Positions 1-7,355 of a DNA stretch of 9,356 nucleotides are shown piece after piece. A program made the position numbers and the translations under genes. This DNA is from a bacterium (GTDB taxonomy: Bacteria > Chloroflexota > Limnocylindria > Limnocylindrales > Limnocylindraceae). The stretch spans positions 1-9,356 of the forward strand of contig RGBZ01000029.1 of the NCBI GenBank assembly GCA_009919365.1, written 5' to 3'. A model generated the notes under the pieces. The model was given only the letters and a program-made list of their open reading frames with translations. It was not told the DNA's origin and made no database searches. How positions within the stretch are numbered: position 1 is the first letter of the stretch; each line of letters starts with the position of its first letter.

Positions 1-999
1 GATGCCCGTAGATCGCCCGCGCTTCCCAATCGGCCGCCCGTCGATCTCATGAATGTCAGCGGTGAAGTCAATCGGCCGGACCCCCGAGATCGCACTCCCT
101 ACGGCGTAGGTGTCTACGCGCGACCCTGCCGCCTTGAATTCGGCGATGCGCTCCAGCGAGAGGCCCCCTGAGATCACGATCTGCGCCGCTGACGCGCCCG
201 CGGCGTCGAGCGCGGCTCGCACCTCTGCGACGAGGGCAGGAGTGACGCCACCGAGCTCACTCGCGCGGTCCAGACGCACACCGCCGAGTTTGCTCCCGAG
301 CGCCGCGGCGACACGGGTTGACTCTTCGGACTCATCGCGGAAGGTATCCACGAGCACGATCCGTGGCACCTCTGAATCCATCTGGCGATCGAAAGCGAGT
401 GCCGCTTCAACGGTGTCGCCGTAGATGAGGACGAGCGCATGTGGCATGGTGCCCACCGGCAAGCGTCCGGCGCGTGAACTCCCCGCTGTCGTTGACGAAC
501 TCGTCGCGCCGCCGATGATCGCGGCGTAGTCGAGGCGGTCTGCAATGTTTGGATGCACGTGGCGCGCACCAAATGCGATCACGGGCGTTGGTGCGGCTGC
601 GTCGACAATGGCGCGCGCCGCTGTCGCCCATCCAGTGCCGTGCGCCATCATCCCCAAATACGCGGTCTCAAATCGCGCGATTGACTGGTACGGCGCGCGA
701 ATGCGCAAGACGACCTCTTTCGCCTCAATCTCATCCCCATCCTTCAGCGCCCAAACCTCTGCCTTCCCCGCGGCGGCATCGGCTTCAAGTGCAAGCGAGA
801 GCAGCCCCTTCGCCTCATCAATGCCGCAGAGGGTGGCGCCAGCGCGGCGGCAGAAGACCTCCATCGTGACGACAGGATTGCGCCCATCGCCAGCCAACAC
901 CTGCTCGGATCGGAGGAAATAGACATCGGCGTTCTCGCCCGTCAAGAGCGCAGGGAGCGGCCGTGGGACGGGTCGCGTGGGGCGGTCTAGTTCAGCCAT
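1..999 (-). CDS. pncB: Nicotinate phosphoribosyltransferase, C-terminus beyond window
   Basis: Joins nicotinate to PRPP to give nicotinate mononucleotide, the entry step of NAD salvage (Preiss-Handler route), in the cytoplasm. I translated 333 uninterrupted codons from the ATG at 999 to the left edge, where the reading frame is still open. Family signatures, by residue: an N-terminal stretch reading LLTGENADVYFLRSEQVL (about 18-35), FGARHVHP (143-150), IGGATSSSTTAG (162-173), GTMPHALVLIYGDT (182-195), the phosphate-binding-barrel strands VDTFRDE (217-223) and VISGGLS (276-282), and a terminal GKRGRSTG typical of the end of this family. Related proteins are about 340-390 residues, so only a short tail should be missing. 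It is the last visible gene of the minus-strand unit, 35 nt after the YbjN-like gene. No strong Shine-Dalgarno sequence precedes the ATG. The family assignment is firm; which PncB subtype it is remains uncertain. Confidence 0.92.
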   Translation of the reverse strand, partial: MAELDRPTRPVPRPLPALLTGENADVYFLRSEQVLAGDGRNPVVTMEVFCRRAGATLCGIDEAKGLLSLALEADAAAGKAEVWALKDGDEIEAKEVVLRIRAPYQSIARFETAYLGMMAHGTGWATAARAIVDAAAPTPVIAFGARHVHPNIADRLDYAAIIGGATSSSTTAGSSRAGRLPVGTMPHALVLIYGDTVEAALAFDRQMDSEVPRIVLVDTFRDESEESTRVAAALGSKLGGVRLDRASELGGVTPALVAEVRAALDAAGASAAQIVISGGLSLERIAEFKAAGSRVDTYAVGSAISGVRPIDFTADIHEIDGRPIGKRGRSTGI

Positions 1000-1034
1000 A
1001 GGCGAAGCATAGCCCTGCCGTGATCGCCCGAAGG

Positions 1035-1544
1035 CTACCCCTCCAGACGATCGGCGAGATTGGGAACGGCGCGCAAGAGGGGCTGGTTTCGGCGCGGAGA
1101 ACCGTCGTCCGCGGGGATACGGCCACCGATCCAGATCCACGCGGCGGTTTCGTCGAGGAGGCGGTCGGCGATCAGTACTGTGCGTGCGAGTGCCTCAATA
1201 AGATCGCTTTCCGTTGCCTGCTCCGCGCGGAGCTCAATGCTGAGCACCGGCCGGCCATCTTCGGCAATGCCGAACTTTGCAAAGAGGTACTTGTCGTTCC
1301 ACTCCAAGAGACGTCGATACGCCTTACGTAGTCCGTCGCCGAGTGGTGGCGCCAGATGCGCCCAGACCACGATGACACCGCCCGGCCGCGCATCGTGGAT
1401 GAGCGAGAGGCGCAGGGAGCGGCGGCGCTCGCCGTCAAGCTCTAGGTCCCACACCGTTGCGTCATCGCGTCGGTGTGGAGCGGGCGCAGTGATACCGAGC
1501 CGTTCAAGCAGCGCGGGAATCGACGCGACCTGCAGCACTGTCAC
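1035..1544 (-). CDS. YbjN-domain-like protein (secretion-chaperone-like fold)
   Basis: A 169-residue soluble protein with no signal peptide or membrane segment. The centre (about residues 80-115) contains a helix with LLEWNDKYLFAKFGI followed by a strand reading GRPVLSIEL. This resembles the core of YbjN / type III secretion chaperone-like proteins, small alpha/beta proteins that bind other proteins; no enzymatic residues are evident. A second amphipathic helix (LIEALARTVLIADRLLDE) follows, as expected for that fold. The chosen start is a GTG at 1544, only 4 nt after the glgC stop, so translation is probably coupled to glgC. Another GTG lies two codons downstream at 1538, and no ATG fits. The specific function is unknown. 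The pairing with glgC may be simple operon packing. The family call rests on pattern recognition only. Confidence 0.72.
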   Translation of the reverse strand: MTVLQVASIPALLERLGITAPAPHRRDDATVWDLELDGERRRSLRLSLIHDARPGGVIVVWAHLAPPLGDGLRKAYRRLLEWNDKYLFAKFGIAEDGRPVLSIELRAEQATESDLIEALARTVLIADRLLDETAAWIWIGGRIPADDGSPRRNQPLLRAVPNLADRLEG

Positions 1545-1548
1545 GGAA

Positions 1549-2889
1549 CTACCGCGCCGTGCGGCGCTGGTTCCAGGTGCGCGCAGCCTTGATCGTTGCG
1601 CCCGCTCTCACCGCACCACTGTCGGACCAGTCACTCAGGCTCGCCTCAGCATCGACCAACACGTTGCGGCCGATCGATGCGCCATCGGGGACCTCTGCCT
1701 GCTTCCCAATCACAACAAGGCCAGTCGCGAGCATCTCTGGGTTGGCGCGACTTGGCGCTCCTGGTAGCTCGCCGACGCCAATCTTTGCGTCTCTGCCGAT
1801 GCGAACCTCTTTATCGATGATGGCGTGATCAATAACGGCGCCAGGTCCAATCACCGCATCGAACATGACGATGCTGTCGCGCACCACCGCGCCACGACCA
1901 ACGCGGACGCCAGGTGAGAGCACACTGCGCTCCACGATCCCCTCAATCACACAGCCGTGCGAGATCATCGACTGCTCGACCCGAGCATCGGCACCGATTC
2001 GTGCGGGAGCGCGCTCCTCGGAGCGGGTGAGGATCAGCCAATCGCGCTCGTAGAGGTCGAGTGCCGGCTTCGCCTCCAGGAGCGCCATATTCGCGTCGAA
2101 GTAGGCAGGGAGCGTCCCCACGTCCTGCCAGTACCCCTTAAAGCGGTGAGCCATGACCTTTGCGCCCCCGGCGACCATGGCGGGGAGTACGTCAGCACCA
2201 AAGTCGGGGCGTGCCGCATCGAGCCACGCGGCGAGCGCATCGGCGGTGAAGGCATAGATCCCCATGCTGGCGAGGCGGCTGGTTGGCCGCTTCGGCTTCT
2301 CTTGGAAGCCCGTGATGCGGCTGCGCTCATCGGTATCAACAACTCCCATGCGGCGCGCATCCTCAAGGCTGACCTCGCGGACCGAAACGGTGACATCGGC
2401 ACCGCTGCGCTGGTGAGCGGCAATCAGCCGTTCATAATCCATTTTGTAGATGTGATCGCCTGCGAGCACGAGGACCGTCTCGGCACCGTTCGCGACGATC
2501 TCGCGGAGATTCTGCAGCACCGCATCCGCAGTACCGCTATACCAATTCGCCGTATTGCCGCGGCCAACTTGCGGTTGCAGAATCCGCACTCCACCAATGG
2601 TGCGATCGAGATCCCACGGACGACCACGGCCGATATGGTCATTCAGCGATCGAGGGTTGTACTGCGTCAGCACCAGAACGTCGCCGATACCGCTGTTGAC
2701 GCAGTTGGAAAGAGTGAAGTCAATGATTCGGTACTTGCCACCGAAGGGAACGGCAGGCTTTGCACGTACTCCCGAGAGCACGCCAAGTCGATTCCCTTCG
2801 CCCCCAGCAAGGATCACCGCAACGGTGCGATCAGTACGCAGAACAGGCTCCCCCAGGTAGGTACTTCTGGATACACACGTATTTGCCAT
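1549..2889 (-). CDS. glgC: Glucose-1-phosphate adenylyltransferase (ADP-glucose pyrophosphorylase)
   Basis: Makes ADP-glucose from ATP and glucose-1-phosphate, the committed step of bacterial glycogen synthesis. Residues counted from the ATG at 2889: nucleotide-binding loop [10 protein letters not shown] (27-36), [15 protein letters not shown] (44-58), catalytic-strand motif [11 protein letters not shown] (142-152) with Asp145, sugar-phosphate-binding EKPK (197-200), ASMGIY (207-212) and GYWQDVGT (252-259). Beyond about residue 295 come left-handed beta-helix hexapeptide repeats (for example [12 protein letters not shown] and [13 protein letters not shown]), the usual C-terminal allosteric/oligomerisation domain. 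The length of 446 is slightly above the usual 400-430. The start is uncertain. The ATG at 2889 overlaps the upstream peptidase gene by 59 nt and has no Shine-Dalgarno sequence. A CTG at 2841 follows a GGGGGAG ribosome site at 6-nt spacing and would give a conventionally short N-terminus. No ATG, GTG or TTG lies between. The enzyme identity is firm. Confidence 0.95.
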   Translation of the reverse strand: MANTCVSRSTYLGEPVLRTDRTVAVILAGGEGNRLGVLSGVRAKPAVPFGGKYRIIDFTLSNCVNSGIGDVLVLTQYNPRSLNDHIGRGRPWDLDRTIGGVRILQPQVGRGNTANWYSGTADAVLQNLREIVANGAETVLVLAGDHIYKMDYERLIAAHQRSGADVTVSVREVSLEDARRMGVVDTDERSRITGFQEKPKRPTSRLASMGIYAFTADALAAWLDAARPDFGADVLPAMVAGGAKVMAHRFKGYWQDVGTLPAYFDANMALLEAKPALDLYERDWLILTRSEERAPARIGADARVEQSMISHGCVIEGIVERSVLSPGVRVGRGAVVRDSIVMFDAVIGPGAVIDHAIIDKEVRIGRDAKIGVGELPGAPSRANPEMLATGLVVIGKQAEVPDGASIGRNVLVDAEASLSDWSDSGAVRAGATIKAARTWNQRRTAR

Positions 2890-4120
2890 TTTGTAGCAGC
2901 GACAGATGCAGGTGTGGTCCAGTAACGTTTCCGGTGGAGCCGACGAAGGCGATCAGCTGCCCCGCCGACACGAACTCACCAGCCTTCACGCGCCACTTCG
3001 GCTGGCTAGAAACCTTGCCGTCTCCGATATGCCCATAGATGGAGACCATGCTCTTGGAGTGGGCGATCCAGATCCACGCGAGTGGACGCATCCCCTTCCA
3101 TACAACGCAATAACTGCAGATTCCGGCGATCATCACCTTCCCTGTTGCTGCGGCATAGATCGGCGTGCCAGGAGCAGCTGCGATGTCAACGCCGTTGTGA
3201 AGATATGGATACCCCTTCGGACAGGTTGAGCTCTTCGGATAGATCGGCCAACTCACGCAGCCAAACTTTTGTGAGATGTACGGACGGCTTCCGCCGACCG
3301 GCTTCACAAAGCCTGATCCGTTGTGCACGATCGGCCAGGTCCAACCGCCCTGATACACGGTGGGGAGACCTGAGCCGAACTGACCCTTGAGGAGGGCATT
3401 TACGGTTGCGGTCACACGCGCCTCTTCGGCCTTAAGGGCGGCGACGGCGGCGGCGAGTTTCTTCTTGTCGGCGATCACCTTGTCCATTGCCGCCTTCTGC
3501 GCGGCAATCGCCCTCTTCTGTGCAGCGATCGCGGCGGCAAGTCGTACCTTCGCGGCATTCAGCAACGAGACCTGCTTGTCGAGCGCCGCCTTCTGCTTTG
3601 CCGCAGAAGCACGCAGCTTCTCTGTTTCTGCGCGGTTTGCACGGACTTGATCTTCAATCTCCGCAAGGCGCGCCGCATCGCGACTGATGCCGTCGGCGAG
3701 CTTCACATCTTCCGCACCGAGGGCATTAAAGCCGGCGATGTCGAGCAGGATGTCGGTGAAGCTCTGACCGGAGAGCAGGATCCAGAGTGGTGGCGTCTGA
3801 TCGGCGATGTACGCCTCGCGGATGCGCGAGGCCAAGATCGCCTGTCGTGCGGTGTTCTTCGCGAGCGCCGCACTGGTCGAAGCGAGCTGCGCGGTAAGGG
3901 CGCCCTGCTGGGCGATCAGTGCGTCGAGGGCCTTCTGCTGGGCGGCGAGCTGCGCAGCGAGTGCCTTCTGCTGCGCGAGGGCGTCATCAAGAGGGTCGCC
4001 GCGAACCGGCCCGGCCTGTGCCAGGCCGAGACCAACGATGAGGAGAGGAATGGTGAGCAGGACGCCAATTCGGGTGCGCCACGTGCGTGGGCTGTGCGTC
4101 GGCGCAGGTGAGTGCTCCAT
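2831..4120 (-). CDS. Secreted or membrane-anchored M23 peptidase with coiled coils (EnvC/RipA/PcsB-like)
   Basis: A 429-residue protein that probably cleaves, or activates cleavage of, peptidoglycan outside the cytoplasmic membrane. The N-terminus has Arg residues followed by a hydrophobic segment (about 18-36, [19 protein letters not shown]), a signal peptide or membrane anchor. Ala/Gln/Lys-rich coiled coils cover about 45-105 and 135-240. They are broken by [20 protein letters not shown] (115-134), a motif typical of EnvC/PcsB-type coiled-coil regions that work with FtsEX during division. The C-terminal LytM domain carries the zinc ligands in HNGVD (His308, Asp312) and GPHLHL (His403, His405), with another His in YGHI (364), so it looks catalytically competent. 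The domain holds all six cysteines (288, 300, 335, 338, 416, 426). The start at ATG 4120 is preceded by AGGAGG at 6-nt spacing; the frame is open a further 51 codons upstream, but those codons fall within pepA in another frame. It lies 40 nt after pepA. Confidence 0.9.
   Translation of the reverse strand: MEHSPAPTHSPRTWRTRIGVLLTIPLLIVGLGLAQAGPVRGDPLDDALAQQKALAAQLAAQQKALDALIAQQGALTAQLASTSAALAKNTARQAILASRIREAYIADQTPPLWILLSGQSFTDILLDIAGFNALGAEDVKLADGISRDAARLAEIEDQVRANRAETEKLRASAAKQKAALDKQVSLLNAAKVRLAAAIAAQKRAIAAQKAAMDKVIADKKKLAAAVAALKAEEARVTATVNALLKGQFGSGLPTVYQGGWTWPIVHNGSGFVKPVGGSRPYISQKFGCVSWPIYPKSSTCPKGYPYLHNGVDIAAAPGTPIYAAATGKVMIAGICSYCVVWKGMRPLAWIWIAHSKSMVSIYGHIGDGKVSSQPKWRVKAGEFVSAGQLIAFVGSTGNVTGPHLHLSLLQNGKYVCIQKYLPGGACSAY
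2848..2854 (-). promoter_or_regulatory. Candidate ribosome binding site for a CTG start of glgC
   Basis: On the minus strand this reads GGGGGAG, followed by six bases (CCTGTT) and then CTG at 2841-2839, in frame with glgC. It lies inside the last codons of the M23 peptidase gene, which stops at 2831. It is the only good Shine-Dalgarno-like sequence near the beginning of glgC, whereas the ATG at 2889 is preceded by a pyrimidine-rich sequence without one. This favours, but does not prove, a non-canonical start. Confidence 0.45.
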
Positions 4121-4126
4121 CGATGA

Positions 4127-4132
4127 CCTCCT
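4127..4132 (-). promoter_or_regulatory. Ribosome binding site fixing the M23 peptidase start
   Basis: On the minus strand this is a perfect AGGAGG, 6 nt before the ATG at 4120, with a second GGAGG just upstream (4135-4139). It decides in favour of the ATG at 4120 over the in-frame ATG at 4273, which would place 51 extra codons inside the end of pepA and put the signal segment deep inside the protein. Confidence 0.85.
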
Positions 4133-4160
4133 CTCCTCCGCTACAGGGAGAGTATCAGCC

Positions 4161-5753
4161 TCAGCGACGGACGCCACCCCCCATGGCCAGCTCAACGAGT
4201 GAGGTGTGCGCCGCCCCCGATGAGCCGCGCCCGGCGAACGGGGCCACACTGCGGCGATAGGCGGTCCCTGCAATGTCGAGGTGTACCCACGGTACGGTCA
4301 CGAATTCTCTAAGGAAGAGGCCACTGCGAATCAGGGATGCCTCGCGAGAGCCCGAATTCTGGAAGTCGGCTGACCAGGTCGACATGTTCTTCATGTAGGC
4401 CTCTGCCAGCGGATATGGCCAGTACACCTCACCTGCACGGCGTGCGGCGAGGTGGAACTCGTCCAGGAAGCTGGCATCGGTACCGCAGGTCGCGGCAACC
4501 TCGCCGCCATATGCGGAATAGGCGATTCCCGTGAGCGTCGCCACATCTACAAGATGCGTTGCGCCGAGCTCGCGCTCTGCGTAGTGCAGTGCGTCACCAA
4601 GGATGAGGCGCCCCTCGGCGTCGGTATTGGTGATCTCGACTCGCTTCCCATTCAGGGCGGTGACGACATCGCCCGGTCGCGTAGCGTTTCCGCCTGGCAT
4701 GTTCTCAACGCAGGCGGCAACTGCGTGAATCGGACGACCTGGGTCGAGCTGCGCAATTGTTGCCGCAGCTTCGAGCACCGCAATAGCGCCGTTCTTGTCG
4801 TGCTTCATCTCTTCCATCTCAGCAGGTGGCTTCAGTGAGATGCCGCCGGTATCGAAGCAGACGCCCTTGCCAACCATCGCGAGGCGTCGGCCGAGCGGGT
4901 CCTTCGCGCCTGGCTTGCCGCCTGACAGCACAACAAGGCATGGTGGATTCTTCGATCCTTTCCCGACGGCGAGCAACATGCCCGCACCCATGCGCTGCAG
5001 CTGCGCAGCGGTGATGATCGTTGCGCGAAGGCCAACGGCGCGTGCACGATCGCGCGCCTCTTCGGCAATGCCGAGCGGCGGCATCTCGTTCGCCGGATAG
5101 TTGGACCAGCGCCGTGTGCGCACCACGCCGCTCGCGATGATCTCGGCGCGACGAGCACCCTCGTGTGCTGCGGCGAGATCGGTTCCACTTGGCACGATGA
5201 TTTCGAGCACGGTCAGTGCAGCTGGCTGCGCCTCAATCACACTCTTCCCGTCAATCCCTTCGTGGAATGAGCCGTCAATAACGCCGCGCACAATGAAGTC
5301 AACGGCGATCACCGCTGCATCACTCCCCTTCGCCGCCGCAGCGGAGAGTCCTGCGCCGAACGATGCGCCACCCTCGGCGCGAAGTGCAGGCGCGGTGCTG
5401 GTGAGTGCAGCAACGATCCCCGTGGCATCGATGGCGAGTCGTGCGACCTTGCGCCCCGCTAGGCGACGCGTAGCCGCCGAGGCCCAACGCTGCAACTCTT
5501 GTCGCCCGAAATCGGCGCGCGCGCCGGCTCCGACGAGAAGGAGATGATCTGCGGGGAGTCGACCGGCGCTGGTAAGGGTGCTGCTGTATCGGCTGCCAGT
5601 CCCCTCACCAATCGCGCGAAGGGCAGCGATGCGTCCGCCGCTCTTGCTATCAGCCTCACGAAGATGCGGTGAGTCGAGTTGATCACTAAAGACGGGCGTG
5701 ACCAGCACCCCCGCCTTGGCCGCAGCGCTCTTGGCTGTGATGATGATCCGCAT
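4161..5753 (-). CDS. pepA: Leucyl aminopeptidase, peptidase family M17
   Basis: A cytoplasmic two-metal aminopeptidase that removes N-terminal residues, used in peptide turnover. It has 530 residues, close to the usual 480-520: an N-terminal macro-like domain (about 1-190) and a C-terminal catalytic domain. Every catalytic and metal residue known from E. coli PepA is present at a constant offset of +26: Lys296 and Asp301 in GKGVCFDTGG, Lys308 in ISLKPP, Asp319 in MKHD, and Asp378, Glu380 and Arg382 in NTDAEGRL. Two departures from the usual motifs are visible: DTGG in place of DSGG, and, after Asp319, Lys-Asn-Gly where the family nearly always has Met-x-Gly. The start at ATG 5753 has AGGAGG 5 nt upstream (5759-5764). 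It lies 25 nt after the reductase gene and 40 nt before the M23 peptidase gene, so the three are probably cotranscribed. In some bacteria M17 proteins also bind DNA; nothing here tests that. Confidence 0.95.
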   Translation of the reverse strand: MRIIITAKSAAAKAGVLVTPVFSDQLDSPHLREADSKSGGRIAALRAIGEGTGSRYSSTLTSAGRLPADHLLLVGAGARADFGRQELQRWASAATRRLAGRKVARLAIDATGIVAALTSTAPALRAEGGASFGAGLSAAAAKGSDAAVIAVDFIVRGVIDGSFHEGIDGKSVIEAQPAALTVLEIIVPSGTDLAAAHEGARRAEIIASGVVRTRRWSNYPANEMPPLGIAEEARDRARAVGLRATIITAAQLQRMGAGMLLAVGKGSKNPPCLVVLSGGKPGAKDPLGRRLAMVGKGVCFDTGGISLKPPAEMEEMKHDKNGAIAVLEAAATIAQLDPGRPIHAVAACVENMPGGNATRPGDVVTALNGKRVEITNTDAEGRLILGDALHYAERELGATHLVDVATLTGIAYSAYGGEVAATCGTDASFLDEFHLAARRAGEVYWPYPLAEAYMKNMSTWSADFQNSGSREASLIRSGLFLREFVTVPWVHLDIAGTAYRRSVAPFAGRGSSGAAHTSLVELAMGGGVRR

Positions 5754-5778
5754 CTGATCCTCCTCGCGCCGCTGACGC

Positions 5779-6711
5779 CTACTGCTTACTGGCCTTTCGC
5801 TTCAGGTAGCCGAGTCGGCCCCCCATGTCGACTGGAGCGAAGCCGAGCTCGCGCTCAACCGCATCCGTTGCGCCGATGTTATCTAGCGCCAACTGGCGCA
5901 ACTGATCTGTTGCAACGGGGAATGGGAACCGAATGGCCTCGGAGATTCGCGCAACGAGGGTGATCAGTGGCACCGGCATCGGAACGATGATGCGACGCTT
6001 CCCAAGGGCGCGCGCCACTTCGCGGGTGATTTCGGCGTAGGTCCAGTACCGCGGACCACCAAGCTCAAAGGAAGCCTTAATGCTCCCCTTCGGCGCATCG
6101 AGCACCTGCACGATGGCACGAGCCACATCACCAACCCAGACCGGCTGGAAGCGACTCTTCCCGCTGCCAGGAACAGGCACGGCGGGCGCTGGAATCTTTA
6201 CGAGCGCCGCGACAATGTTGAAGAAGCCGTCGCGCTCACCCCAAATCAGGCTCGGCTTGAGGATCGTCCAGTCAAGCGTCGAGGCGCGGACGAAGCCCTC
6301 GCCGCGCGCCTTGGAGCTGGCATAGTGCAACTCCGGTCGCTCTTGTACCCCGAGTGCACCGAGATGAATGAAGCGCGTGATGCGCGCCGCCTCGGCGGCG
6401 GCAATCATGGTGGCGGTGCCAACGGCATTAACGCGCTCAAGGTCGGCACCATCGTTCCAGTCGCGCGGCAGCGCAACAAGGTGCACCACTGCGTCGCAGC
6501 CAACCATCGCCGCGTCAAGCGAGGCGCGATCGTTGACGTGGCCGATCCTGGTCTCCAGTTTTCCTGGCGAGGCGGCTACGCGCGCGAGCAGTGCCGTTGC
6601 GCGCGCATCGCTGCGCACGAGTGCCGTCACGGAGTGTCCAGCGCTCAACAGGGCTGGGAGCACGTGACTCCCCACAAATCCCGTTGCCCCGGTAAGAAAG
6701 ACTCGCGCCAT
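5779..6711 (-). CDS. NAD(P)-binding epimerase/reductase, NDUFA9-like atypical SDR
   Basis: A 310-residue Rossmann-fold protein. It opens with the dinucleotide-binding motif TGATGFVG (7-14) after a short beta strand, has VVHLVALP at about 75-82, HLGALG (116-121) and the catalytic-type pair Tyr130/Lys134 in HYASSKARGE, then the substrate-side motif LKPSLIWGERDGFF (151-164) and PVWVGDVA, which typifies atypical short-chain reductases of the complex I NDUFA9 / NmrA / extended SDR group. The substrate is unknown. Bacterial relatives are often annotated as complex I NDUFA9 family proteins or nucleoside-diphosphate-sugar epimerases, but no complex I gene is nearby. The start at ATG 6711 follows GGAGG (6716-6720) with 4-nt spacing. 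It is the first gene of the minus-strand unit and is divergent from the LysE-family gene, so its promoter should lie in 6712-6772. I could not pick a convincing one on this strand. Confidence 0.85.
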   Translation of the reverse strand: MARVFLTGATGFVGSHVLPALLSAGHSVTALVRSDARATALLARVAASPGKLETRIGHVNDRASLDAAMVGCDAVVHLVALPRDWNDGADLERVNAVGTATMIAAAEAARITRFIHLGALGVQERPELHYASSKARGEGFVRASTLDWTILKPSLIWGERDGFFNIVAALVKIPAPAVPVPGSGKSRFQPVWVGDVARAIVQVLDAPKGSIKASFELGGPRYWTYAEITREVARALGKRRIIVPMPVPLITLVARISEAIRFPFPVATDQLRQLALDNIGATDAVERELGFAPVDMGGRLGYLKRKASKQ

Positions 6712-6760
6712 AGAACCTCCCTATTCGCCTCGAGGACCTCTTTGGGCCACCGCTCCGCCC

Positions 6761-6773
6761 TATGATGCACCGA
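6761..6773 (+). promoter_or_regulatory. Putative -10 box of a leaderless promoter for the LysE-family gene
   Basis: TATGAT (6761-6766) differs from the TATAAT consensus at one position and sits exactly 6 nt before the ATG at 6773, with no Shine-Dalgarno sequence between. Transcription would begin at or next to the A of the start codon, the arrangement known for leaderless mRNAs in Actinobacteria, Deinococcus and other groups. No clear TTGACA-type -35 is seen; the region about 16-18 bases upstream is CT-rich with TTTGGG at 6741-6746. The region is the 61-nt gap between two divergent genes. Confidence 0.5.
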
Positions 6774-7355
6774 TGTTTGGCGCACTGCTCGCGGGGATGT
6801 TTGCAGGCTTCGCAGTCGCTGTCCCCGTTGGAGTGATCGCCGTCCTCATCATCGAAGCGGGGATGCTGGGCGGCCTCCGCCGCGGCTTTGCCGCCGGCGC
6901 AGGTGCTGCGACAGTTGACCTCCTCTTCTGCTCGCTGGCGCTCGTGGTTGGCGGCCTCCTCAACCAGTTGCTCGCCGTTGCCCTGGTGCCGCTCCAGGTC
7001 CTTTCGGGTGGGATTCTGATCTCCATTGGGGTCCGCGGGCTGCTCTCGCTTCGCGCATCAAGCATCAGCGGCGATGCGGCTGCCGACCCGCGCGTGCGTG
7101 GGAGCGCCCGGCAGCTCTACCTGCGCTTCATCGCCCTCACCGCGATGAACCCCGCAACCATCCTCTACTTCTTGGCGCTCGCCATTGGGCTCCCCGGTCT
7201 TGGGAGTGATCCGATCAACGCCGTCGCTGGGGGCGATTGGCGCCGCAGCGGGCCGCATTCTTCCAGAGCGCGCGGTCACCGCAACGCGCATCGTCGGTCA
7301 GATGCTGATCATTGGATTCGGTACGAGCATCGCGATGGCGGCGCTGAACGGTTAG
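6773..7355 (+). pseudogene. LysE-family amino-acid exporter, reading frame broken near 7230
   Basis: A multi-pass inner-membrane transporter of the LysE/RhtB type (export of amino acids or related small molecules). The first frame starts at ATG 6773 and gives hydrophobic segments at about residues 3-30, 36-66, 68-95 and 117-140, with the family's VPVG motif at 17-20 and AMNPATILYF (124-133). After SDPINAVA (145-152), at the GGGGG run 7229-7233, this frame becomes a polar Arg/His-rich sequence that cannot be membrane protein. The frame shifted by +1 (codons from 7230) instead reads GAIGAAAGRILPERAV, then IVGQMLIIGFGTSIAMAALNG and a TAG at 7353-7355, a proper last LysE helix. That stop overlaps the stop of the convergent gene by 3 nt. 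The combined length is about 193 residues, short by roughly 15-20 around the expected fifth helix. A deletion with frameshift fits best; a sequencing error is possible. Confidence 0.8.

Noticed and set aside
987..1010. A seven-codon open frame (MLRLWLN then TAG) whose end overlaps the pncB start codon
   Set aside because: Could be a coupling minicistron, but a frame this short is expected by chance and only a weak CAGGG lies upstream; there is no comparative evidence.
1957..2925. A long plus-strand open frame opposite glgC
   Set aside because: It is a shadow of glgC, whose enzyme motifs are unambiguous; its translation resembles no family I know and it has no ribosome site.
3400..4010. Repetitive GC-rich sequence that looks like a DNA repeat array
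   Set aside because: It is explained by Ala/Gln/Lys-rich coiled-coil codons of the M23 peptidase gene; the units are degenerate and have no fixed DNA period.
4121..4273. N-terminal extension of the M23 peptidase to the ATG at 4273
   Set aside because: It lies within the end of pepA, has no ribosome site and would bury the signal segment; the ATG at 4120 has a perfect AGGAGG.
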